The position numbers and the translations under genes are program-made. 9,296 nt of DNA from Staphylococcaceae bacterium UBA6286 (lineage in GTDB: Bacteria > Bacillota > Bacilli > Staphylococcales > Staphylococcaceae): positions 17,963 to 27,258 of the forward strand of contig DJUI01000076.1 in NCBI GenBank assembly GCA_002438305.1. Reading direction: 5' to 3'. The notes under the pieces are model-generated. The model had not been told where the DNA came from. It ran no database searches and worked only from the letters and a program-made list of their open reading frames with translations. Positions 1 through 4,977 of the stretch are shown piece after piece; positions within the stretch are counted from its first letter, which is position 1, and every line of letters starts with the position of its first letter.

Positions 1-372
1 GCGGCGCGCTTCTTCAGCATTCCATCTGAATGACTCAGCACCGTCAATAACTTCCGGCTTAGATTCTGAAAGAGGTTTCCCTTGTTCAATCGTCATTACT
101 TCAGCAATATAATCTGCATTTTCTTCAATGAGATCAGCTGCTTTCCGTAGAATAGTTACACGATCTTTCAGCTCCATGCGGCTCCACTCAGTGAATGCTT
201 TTGAAGCTGCTTCAATTGCACGGGTTGTTTCCTGCTCACCTGCCTGTGCAACATTTGCAATCACTTCACTTGTCGCTGGATTGATTACTTCTTTCGTCTG
301 TTTGTCGTCACCATCGATCCATTGACCGTCTATAAATAATTGAGTATGAACTTTGCTAATTGCTTCACTCAT
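1..372 (-). CDS. NAD(P)-dependent aldehyde dehydrogenase, N-terminal part (runs off the left edge)
   Basis: Reading the minus strand from ATG at 372 gives 124 uninterrupted codons to the window edge. The protein has the usual aldehyde dehydrogenase N-terminus: a lead-in 'LFIDGQWIDG' (residues 12-21), 'INPATSEVIA' (30-39), an F-x-x-W in an amphipathic helix (F60, W63) and 'TIEQGKPLSES' (94-104), the E-x-GKP signature at the edge of the NAD-binding domain. Members oxidise an aldehyde to the acid with NAD(P)+ in the cytoplasm. The catalytic Cys and general-base Glu lie outside the window, so the substrate (succinate semialdehyde, betaine aldehyde, a generic aldehyde) cannot be decided. The start is supported by AGAAGGG on the minus strand at 385-379, six bases from the ATG. 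The gene is divergent from the MFS gene and has a SigB-like promoter candidate. The truncation is a window effect, not a lesion. Confidence 0.9.
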   Translation of the reverse strand, partial: MSEAISKVHTQLFIDGQWIDGDDKQTKEVINPATSEVIANVAQAGEQETTRAIEAASKAFTEWSRMELKDRVTILRKAADLIEENADYIAEVMTIEQGKPLSESKPEVIDGAESFRWNAEEARR

Positions 373-405
373 AAATAACCCTTCTTTCTTTAATATAATA
401 TTCAT

Positions 406-430
406 TTTCCCTCATAAAAAATTTTGAAAC
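406..430 (-). promoter_or_regulatory. SigB-type promoter candidate for the aldehyde dehydrogenase gene
   Basis: On the minus strand GTTTCA (430-425) is followed after 13 bases by GGGAAA (411-406). The staphylococcal SigB consensus is GTTTww-N12-15-GGGwAw, so there is one mismatch (C at the fifth base of the first box) and the spacing fits. Transcription would start near 399, leaving about 27 bases of leader with the ribosome site inside it. I see no equally good SigA promoter for this gene, although TATATT-like boxes occur nearby. This is a by-eye prediction. Confidence 0.5.
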
Positions 431-457
431 AATCGATTTGCATCTATTAATTTAATG

Positions 458-463
458 TATAAT
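458..463 (+). promoter_or_regulatory. -10 box of the MFS transporter promoter
   Basis: A perfect TATAAT at 458-463 lies 24 bases before the chosen ATG at 488, predicting a short leader that contains the ribosome site GGAGG (478-482). No good -35 is seen at the right distance: GATTTG (435-440) is weak, while TTGAAA (424-429) is 28 bases away and therefore too far. A start at 455 would put this -10 inside the coding region, which argues for the 488 start. Confidence 0.5.
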
Positions 464-487
464 ACATGTTATATATTGGAGGTAATT

Positions 488-1705
488 ATGAATAACTCTC
501 ATTCATCGCAATCAAAAATTCAATGGAAGCTGGTCATTGTTCTTGGCCTGCTCGCAGCTTTTGGTCCACTGTCTCTAGATATGTACTTACCTGCACTGCC
601 TAATGTTTCAGAAGATTTTAAGACGACAACATCAAGTGTTCAGTTAAGTTTGACTGCCTGTATGATCGGTCTTGCAGTCGGACAGTTATTTGTCGGGCCC
701 GTTTCGGATGTCATCGGCCGGAAGAAACCACTTTTAGTCGTGCTGGCGGTCTATGCGTTAATGTCAACCTTATCAGCTGTTGCTCCGACGATAGAATGGT
801 TGATTGCCATCAGATTTTTCCAAGGTTTTGCAGGAGGAGCGGGTGCAGTAATTGCCCGGGCAATTTCTGCAGACTTATACAAAGGAAAAGACTTAACTAA
901 GTTCATGAGTGCTTTAATGCTGGTCAATGGTCTAGCACCTATTCTGGCACCCGTTCTTGGAGGAATCATCCTACGGTTTTCAGTTTGGCAGACGGTCTTT
1001 TATATTCTTGCCGGCTATGGTGTCATCATGTTTTTAGTGAGTGCACTGCTTGTAAGAGAAAGTCTACCGGAAAACAGCCGTGATAATGTTAAGTTTTCGT
1101 CTATTTTTGTCGATTTCAGAGCACTGCTCAGCAATCGTAAGTTCGTGATTCTACTTGTTCTGCAGTCGTTGACTTACGGCATACTATTTAGTTATATTGC
1201 GGGTTCTCCGTTTATCACCCAGAAAATTTACGACATGTCAGCCCAGCAGTTCAGTCTGATGTTTGCTGTTAACGGCATCGGTCTCATTTTATTCAGCCAG
1301 TTGACGGCTCGTCTTGTAGACCGCATGACTGAGATGACGATTTTAAAACTCGGTCAGTATATTCAATCCATTGGCGTGATGCTCACTGCCTGCGTCTTAC
1401 TGTTTCATCTACCGGTATGGACATTGTTTGCTGCGTTCTTCTTATTGATCAGCCCTGTCAGTATGATTGGGACAACGGGTTTTTCACTGGCGATGCAGGT
1501 TCAGCGGCAGGGAGCAGGGAGTGCTTCGGCTTTGCTTGGATTAGTACAGTTTCTAATAGGAGGGGCATTGACGCCAGTCACAGGAGTGATGGGCGAGAAC
1601 AGTTATGTCCCTTTTCTGATGATTATTATCATCATATCCATCGTTGCCCAGCTGCTAAGAATTTTTGTATTAAATAAGTTGTCGTTGTCACATAGTCAGT
1701 CCTAG
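488..1705 (+). CDS. Bcr/CflA-family MFS drug-resistance transporter
   Basis: 405-aa, 12-helix major facilitator of the DHA1 group, probably a proton-driven exporter of drugs or small metabolites in the cytoplasmic membrane. Seen in the sequence: 'LDMYLPALP' (30-38) at the end of the first helix, a Bcr/CflA hallmark; MFS motif A 'GPVSDVIGRKK' (70-80) in the helix 2-3 loop; 'RFFQGFAGGAGA' (109-120) in helix 4; and an antiporter-type motif C 'LAPILAPVLGG' (149-159) in helix 5. Length fits the family (about 390-410). The start at 488 is chosen because GGAGG (478-482) sits five bases before it; an in-frame ATG at 455 lies upstream of the -10 box. The gene is monocistronic: divergent from the aldehyde dehydrogenase gene and convergent with the PBP4-like gene, with a shared terminator after it. 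Known family substrates include bicyclomycin, sulfonamides, chloramphenicol and cysteine; the actual substrate here is unknown. Confidence 0.9.
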   Translation: MNNSHSSQSKIQWKLVIVLGLLAAFGPLSLDMYLPALPNVSEDFKTTTSSVQLSLTACMIGLAVGQLFVGPVSDVIGRKKPLLVVLAVYALMSTLSAVAPTIEWLIAIRFFQGFAGGAGAVIARAISADLYKGKDLTKFMSALMLVNGLAPILAPVLGGIILRFSVWQTVFYILAGYGVIMFLVSALLVRESLPENSRDNVKFSSIFVDFRALLSNRKFVILLVLQSLTYGILFSYIAGSPFITQKIYDMSAQQFSLMFAVNGIGLILFSQLTARLVDRMTEMTILKLGQYIQSIGVMLTACVLLFHLPVWTLFAAFFLLISPVSMIGTTGFSLAMQVQRQGAGSASALLGLVQFLIGGALTPVTGVMGENSYVPFLMIIIIISIVAQLLRIFVLNKLSLSHSQS

Positions 1706-1730
1706 CTTGCTGAGAAACGCGGCACATAAT

Positions 1731-1787
1731 AATAAAACAAATATCAGCCATCTGCTTCAAGTCACGATGGCTGATATTTGTTTTATT
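1731..1787. terminator. Bidirectional intrinsic terminator with a 22-bp perfect stem
   Basis: Bases 1731-1752 and 1766-1787 are perfect reverse complements (22 bp) around a 13-base loop. The core is GC-containing (ATCAGCCATC/GATGGCTGAT) and the flanks are A-rich on the left and T-rich on the right, so each strand ends its stem in a U-rich tract. It lies between the convergent MFS and PBP4-like genes, 26 bases after the MFS stop, and its right arm contains the TAA stop of the PBP4-like gene (1783-1785). Confidence 0.9.
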
Positions 1788-3072
1788 GTTCCCAGAGGTT
1801 TGTGAACATGGAAGGTTTAAAATAGTAGAGCAGGAGCAGCAGCCCGACAATAAACGATAATGTCAGACTGAGCACAATCCAGACAAAATTTTCATTGGTA
1901 AACTTTTTGATTTGGTACTGCTGGTAATCTTCTGTCGCAACAAACACAGCAGGGTGATCTTCAGTTACAAATTGGCGGTCATATTGATAGCTCACTCTGT
2001 CATTTTTAAAGGCTAGTCTGCCTTTTATTCCTTTTTGGACGATGTCATATAGATCTTGATGGACGTAATATTCTTTGTCACCTTGCTTATAGTGACCTTT
2101 TTCAAGAACTTTCTTGTAGCTGTATTGACTGTACACTTCATCCATAAGTGCATTAGCAATCTTATTACGGTTGAATTCTGCTGATGGGTCAAACCAGTCT
2201 TCGACACCCATAACGACTTGGACAATCCGCATATCATTCTTCTTGCCTGTTATCGTCGTATCAAATCCGGCAGTATCACTTGAACCTGTTTTTAAACCAT
2301 CAACACCTTCGTAGCTCAGTTCGGCGCCTTCTAGTGAATGGTTGTAAGTACTGAATGTTTCTTCATCATCTGTCCCTTTTTTGACAGTGACAGTGACTTT
2401 TTTCGTATACTTTAAGATATTTGGATATTCATTGACAATATGTTGAGCGAGAATGGCGTAGCCGCGGGCAGTAGAGATATTATCCTCGTCCTGCTGATAA
2501 CGTTCCGGCTTGTACTGCAGCAGTAGATTATTCGGAGGACCTGCCGGATTATAGTAATGTGTATTCTTCATGCCGAGTTTAGAAGCAGTTCTGTTCATTA
2601 AATCGACGAAGTCAGAATCATTTTTTTCTACTAATGAAGACAGCATAAACGTCGCTGCATTTGACGAGGGAATCAGCATAATATACAGTAGTTCATCGAC
2701 TGTATAAGTGGCCCCTTTTCTGAATTTATTGTTGCTCAGCGCGGGTAATTGCGAAATGCCATAGAACTTATCGTTCACTGTCACTTTTGTCTTCAGATCG
2801 AATTTCCCTTCATCCATCGCTTGAAGAACAAGATAGAGTGTCATGAGTTTGGACATTGAAGCAGGAGGCCATTTCTTGTCTGGATGATCTTCATATAGGA
2901 TTTGACCATTTTTAGCGGCAACAACTATCGTCCCTTTCGGATTATAAGACGCATCCATCGAATAACCGTGCTGTTCGGCAATTTCAACAGGTGATTTGGC
3001 GTAAGTCATTGGAGCAATCAGCAGTTGACCTGCCAGCAATAGAAGCAGCAATTTTAAATAGATAGATTTCAT
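1783..3072 (-). CDS. pbp4: PBP4-like low-molecular-weight penicillin-binding protein (D-Ala-D-Ala carboxypeptidase/transpeptidase)
   Basis: 429-aa serine enzyme acting on peptidoglycan stem peptides outside the membrane. All three active-site motifs are present: S72-M-S-K75 (nucleophile Ser72), S136-S-N138 and K261-T-G-S264. Residues 1-25 form a signal peptide with a likely cut after 'TYA' (23-25). A hydrophobic stretch near 397-417 would anchor the C-terminus, as in Staphylococcus PBP4. Blocks such as 'SDFVDLMN', 'GMKNTH', 'SLEGA', 'DGLKTGSSDTA' and 'DLYDIV' match S. aureus PBP4 as I recall it better than generic DacA/PBP5, and the length agrees (431 in S. aureus). In that species PBP4 makes secondary cross-links and contributes to beta-lactam resistance. 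The start at 3072 has GAGGG six bases upstream; an in-frame GTG at 3087 lies upstream of this site. The gene is divergent from the nucleoside transporter gene. Confidence 0.92.
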   Translation of the reverse strand: MKSIYLKLLLLLLAGQLLIAPMTYAKSPVEIAEQHGYSMDASYNPKGTIVVAAKNGQILYEDHPDKKWPPASMSKLMTLYLVLQAMDEGKFDLKTKVTVNDKFYGISQLPALSNNKFRKGATYTVDELLYIMLIPSSNAATFMLSSLVEKNDSDFVDLMNRTASKLGMKNTHYYNPAGPPNNLLLQYKPERYQQDEDNISTARGYAILAQHIVNEYPNILKYTKKVTVTVKKGTDDEETFSTYNHSLEGAELSYEGVDGLKTGSSDTAGFDTTITGKKNDMRIVQVVMGVEDWFDPSAEFNRNKIANALMDEVYSQYSYKKVLEKGHYKQGDKEYYVHQDLYDIVQKGIKGRLAFKNDRVSYQYDRQFVTEDHPAVFVATEDYQQYQIKKFTNENFVWIVLSLTLSFIVGLLLLLYYFKPSMFTNLWEQ

Positions 3073-3099
3073 TATTTTCCCTCGCACCTATACATGGTC

Positions 3100-3108
3100 A
3101 TTTTATCA
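3100..3108 (-). promoter_or_regulatory. Extended -10 promoter candidate for the PBP4-like gene
   Basis: The minus strand reads TGATAAAAT at 3108-3100, a TGnTAnnnT extended -10, 27 bases before the ATG at 3072. No convincing -35 is visible (TATTTT lies at about 17 bases), which is tolerated by extended -10 promoters. Confidence 0.4.
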
Positions 3109-3205
3109 TCTAATAGTAACATAAAATAGTTAATTCTATAATGTTAAAAGATGGATAGTGCATCCTTTAGTCATTCATCATAGTCATTATTATATTAAAA
3201 TAAGA

Positions 3206-3219
3206 TGTAAGCGGTTCTA
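3206..3219 (+). promoter_or_regulatory. Weak cre-like (CcpA) site upstream of the nucleoside transporter gene
   Basis: TGTAAGCGGTTCTA matches 12 of 14 positions of the CcpA consensus TGWAANCGNTNWCA; the mismatches are both in the right half. It lies about 100 bases upstream of the transporter's -10. The rest of the 286-base gap between the two divergent start codons is AT-rich, with promoters at each end and no other feature I can support. Confidence 0.25.
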
Positions 3220-3316
3220 TACTAAACATTATTCGAGTTTGGAATGATATTGGTGATGGAATTTAATTAATTGTTCGTTTTTTTATTAAAAAGTGTATCC
3301 AACTAAAGTTTAATAA

Positions 3317-3325
3317 TGCTATAAT
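3317..3325 (+). promoter_or_regulatory. Extended -10 promoter of the nucleoside transporter gene
   Basis: TGCTATAAT is a perfect TGn plus TATAAT extended -10, about 33 bases before the ATG at 3359. No recognisable -35 is seen 16-18 bases upstream, which fits an extended -10 promoter. Start predicted near 3332. Confidence 0.6.
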
Positions 3326-3358
3326 CTTTCTACACTCAAAAATGTAAAGGTGGAAATC

Positions 3359-4573
3359 ATGAATCTCTATTTATTGCTTAATGTTTTAGGTATATTCGTA
3401 TTTATTCTCGTAGCCTATTTATTTTCACGTGACAGAAAAAACATTGACTGGAAATCAGTAGCTATTATGCTCGCAGTCAACTTGCTGCTTGCATGGTTCT
3501 TCACGCAGTTCTCATGGGGCCGTGAAGCAGTCAAATGGGTAGCAGATGGCTTCAGCTGGATGTTACAGGCCGCTTACGTTGGTGTCGGTATGCCGTTTGC
3601 CAGCTGGGTAGCAGATATGTCCAAGATGGATATGGCAGTCTCAGCATTGTTACCAATCCTGTTTGTTGTACCATTGTTTGATATTTTAATGTATATCGGT
3701 GTTCTTCCTTTTATCATCAAATGGGTGGGCTGGTTGATCGGTAAAGTTACCGGCCAGCCGAAATTTGAATCATTCTTCTCAGTAGAGATGATGGTATTAG
3801 GAAACACTGAAGCATTGGCAGTATCTCAAGCTCAAGTTCGTGACATGAATGCAGCACGTGTACTCACCATCGCGTTAATGTCGATGAGCTGTATTTCTGG
3901 GTCAATCGTTGGGGCTTACGTAACTATGGTTCCTGGTGAACTTGTATTAACAGCGATTCCGCTGAATATTATTAATGCAATCATCATCAGTACTATTTTG
4001 AATCCAATCAAATTGACTGCTGAAGAAGATTATATTGTAGAAATCAAAGAGGAAACACGTCAGCCATTCTTCTCATTCCTTGGTGATTCAGTATTAGGTG
4101 CAGGAAAATTAATTTTGATTATCATTGCATTCTTAATCGCCTTTGTATCATTAGCACACTTCATTGATATGCTGTTGTCATTATTGGATCCATTGACTCA
4201 TATGGAAATTCGTCTGGATGATATTCTTGGCATCATTATGGCACCATTTGCTATGTTACTAGGTCTTCCGTGGGATGAAGCAAGAGTGGTCGGCAGCCAT
4301 ATGGCGACGAAAATCATTACTAATGAATTTGTCGTGATGCTGAACATCCAGGACAGCTTAAAAACATTCTCACCTCACATGACAGCAGTTCTTGTGACAT
4401 TCTTAATTTCATTCGCTAACTTCTCAACAGTAGGAATGATTATCGGAACGTTAAAAGGAATTGTTGATCAGAAAACTTCTGACTTTGTCAGCAAATATGT
4501 TCCAATGATGCTTCTTGCAGGTATATTAGTATCGTTATTATCAGCAGCTTTTGTTGGATTGTTCAGCTGGTAA
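3359..4573 (+). CDS. nupC: Concentrative nucleoside transporter (CNT/NupC family)
   Basis: 404-aa polytopic membrane protein importing nucleosides by cation symport. CNT landmarks, placed by eye against V. cholerae CNT: 'GNTEA' (148-152), the base-contacting loop that reads GQTE there; 'TNEFV' (321-325) with the ribose-binding Glu (E323); and 'SFANFSTVG' (351-359) with F352 and N354. The residue aligned with the sodium-ligand Asn149 of that protein appears to be Met144, which would suit proton rather than sodium coupling; this is inference. The opening 'LFSRDRKNIDWKS' and 'FDILMYIGVLP' are very close to Staphylococcus NupC proteins. The start at 3359 follows AAAGGTGG (3346-3353) by five bases; an in-frame GTG at 3350 overlaps that ribosome site and is rejected. 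The gene appears monocistronic, with no terminator directly after it; the first strong one downstream is at 4741-4773. Nucleoside specificity is undecided, and NupG would be an alternative name. Confidence 0.92.
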   Translation: MNLYLLLNVLGIFVFILVAYLFSRDRKNIDWKSVAIMLAVNLLLAWFFTQFSWGREAVKWVADGFSWMLQAAYVGVGMPFASWVADMSKMDMAVSALLPILFVVPLFDILMYIGVLPFIIKWVGWLIGKVTGQPKFESFFSVEMMVLGNTEALAVSQAQVRDMNAARVLTIALMSMSCISGSIVGAYVTMVPGELVLTAIPLNIINAIIISTILNPIKLTAEEDYIVEIKEETRQPFFSFLGDSVLGAGKLILIIIAFLIAFVSLAHFIDMLLSLLDPLTHMEIRLDDILGIIMAPFAMLLGLPWDEARVVGSHMATKIITNEFVVMLNIQDSLKTFSPHMTAVLVTFLISFANFSTVGMIIGTLKGIVDQKTSDFVSKYVPMMLLAGILVSLLSAAFVGLFSW

Positions 4574-4616
4574 TTAAAAAAATACAGACTAAATTAATGT
4601 TATGTTAACAATAAAG

Positions 4617-4625
4617 TGGTAAAAT
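4617..4625 (+). promoter_or_regulatory. Extended -10 promoter candidate for the small cationic ORF
   Basis: TGGTAAAAT is a TGn extended -10 about 36 bases before the ATG at 4661. A -35 is weak (TGTTAT at 4598-4603, 16-base spacing). Read-through from the upstream transporter gene is an alternative source of transcript, since no terminator separates them. Confidence 0.45.
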
Positions 4626-4641
4626 GTAACTAAAGAGAGAT

Positions 4642-4661
4642 TGAAAAAGGAGGCTTTTTCA
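4642..4661 (+). promoter_or_regulatory. Hairpin presenting the Shine-Dalgarno of the small ORF in its loop
   Basis: GAAAAAG (4643-4649) and CTTTTTC (4654-4660) form a perfect 7-bp inverted repeat around the loop GAGG (4650-4653). T4642 can also pair with A4661, the first base of the start codon. The strong ribosome site AGGAGG (4648-4653) is thus split between stem and loop, directly against the ATG. The stem is nearly all A-U, so it would be only marginally stable; it could tune translation or be a side effect of an A-rich leader. Confidence 0.5.
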
Positions 4662-4741
4662 TGAAAACTCGACGGCTTAGAGATTTGAGACGGAAGTTAC
4701 AACGCGCTTTGCTGCCTAAGAAAAACGTGGCCGCGGAATGA
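4661..4741 (+). CDS. Small cationic peptide of 26 aa, unknown function
   Basis: The ORF starts at ATG 4661 and ends at TGA 4739-4741. I do not recognise the family. The peptide begins MKTRRLRDLRRKLQRALL. It has ten basic residues (K2, R4, R5, R7, R10, R11, K12, R15, K20, K21) against two acidic (D8, E26), net about +8. Leu at 6, 9, 13 and 17 follow helix spacing, so residues 3-18 could form an amphipathic helix; P19 breaks it before a short polar tail. There is no hydrophobic transmembrane segment or signal peptide. Gene-like evidence is contextual: an extended -10, the strong ribosome site AGGAGG seven bases before the ATG, and a strong terminator starting at the stop codon's last base. It could be a nucleic-acid or membrane-binding peptide, a toxin-like peptide or a leader peptide. 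Chance is possible at this length. Confidence 0.55.
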   Translation: MKTRRLRDLRRKLQRALLPKKNVAAE

Positions 4742-4773
4742 GACTGATTCTATTTAGAATCAGTCTTTTTTTT
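4741..4773 (+). terminator. Strong intrinsic terminator after the small ORF
   Basis: AGACTGATTCT (4741-4751) and AGAATCAGTCT (4756-4766) are an 11-bp perfect stem with a four-base ATTT loop, followed by an unbroken T run (4766-4773). It starts on the last base of the small ORF's stop codon. It ends the small-ORF transcript, and any read-through from the nucleoside transporter gene, before the lctP control region. Confidence 0.93.
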
Positions 4774-4827
4774 GAAATATAATCTTATGTCAAAAAAAGA
4801 ACCGTTCATGTCTTATAAATTCGATGG

Positions 4828-4836
4828 TGTTATAAT
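4828..4836 (+). promoter_or_regulatory. Possible second (upstream) lctP promoter, extended -10
   Basis: TGTTATAAT at 4828-4836 is a perfect TGn-TATAAT. A -35 is poor (TTCATG at 4805-4810 with a 20-base spacer). Its predicted start, near 4843, falls inside the cre-like site, and the first Rex site follows immediately, so either regulator could block it. Activity is unproven; the 4883-4911 promoter is the better one. Confidence 0.4.
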
Positions 4837-4849
4837 GAAAACGATTTAA
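4836..4849 (+). promoter_or_regulatory. cre (CcpA operator) candidate upstream of lctP-ldh
   Basis: TGAAAACGATTTAA agrees with the CcpA consensus TGWAANCGNTNWCA at 13 of 14 positions; the one mismatch is A for the conserved C near the right end. It lies about 75 bases upstream of the main lctP start and overlaps the possible upstream promoter. Confidence 0.5.
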
Positions 4850-4858
4850 TCAATTTAA

Positions 4859-4876
4859 TTGTGAAATAAATCACAA
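4859..4876 (+). promoter_or_regulatory. Rex operator 1 (upstream of the lctP -35)
   Basis: TTGTGAAATAAATCACAA differs from the Staphylococcus Rex consensus TTGTGAA-W4-TTCACAA at one position (A for T at base 12). Rex represses fermentation genes when NADH/NAD+ is low. The site ends six bases before the -35 of the lctP promoter. Confidence 0.88.
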
Positions 4877-4882
4877 AAAGTA

Positions 4883-4911
4883 TTGCTACGGTTCATAAAA
4901 CGTATTATAAT
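4883..4911 (+). promoter_or_regulatory. Main SigA promoter of lctP-ldh
   Basis: TTGCTA (4883-4888) and TATAAT (4906-4911) are separated by the optimal 17 bases. The predicted start is near 4918, giving a leader of about 60 bases. The promoter lies between the two Rex operators. Confidence 0.85.
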
Positions 4912-4915
4912 AAGT

Positions 4916-4933
4916 TTGTGAAATAGTTAACAA
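4916..4933 (+). promoter_or_regulatory. Rex operator 2 (over the lctP transcription start)
   Basis: TTGTGAAATAGTTAACAA matches the Rex consensus apart from a G in the central W4 and A for C in the right arm. It lies four bases after the -10 and covers the predicted start, so bound repressor would block initiation directly. The centre lies 57 bases from that of operator 1. Confidence 0.75.
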
Positions 4934-4977
4934 AGTTTTAAATAAACTGATATTGTGAGAGAAAGAAGGAGCTAGTA

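Noticed and set aside
128..325. 65-codon plus-strand ORF at the left edge
   Set aside because: It lies fully opposite the aldehyde dehydrogenase reading frame, which has clear family motifs.
455..487. Upstream in-frame start for the MFS gene (ATG 455)
   Set aside because: It would place the TATAAT box inside the gene and has no ribosome site, whereas ATG 488 follows GGAGG.
3147..3168. Short hairpin around GGAT-agtgc-ATCC in the pbp4-nupC gap
   Set aside because: Only four contiguous pairs plus a bulged extension; no T run, so it is not a credible terminator.
3169..3188. Direct repeat AGTCATT spaced 13 bases apart in the pbp4-nupC gap
   Set aside because: Two 7-base copies in AT-rich DNA are likely by chance, and the spacing does not match a regulator I can name.
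4594..4612. Third Rex-like site (TTAATGTTATGTTAACAA region) before the small ORF
   Set aside because: The TTGT half-site is only partly matched on the minus strand and the other half fails at several positions.
4661..4741. Assignment of the small ORF to the short 'putative metal homeostasis protein' family of Firmicutes
   Set aside because: Both are short and basic, but the residue pattern does not match what I remember of that family, and no metal-binding residues (Cys, His) are present.
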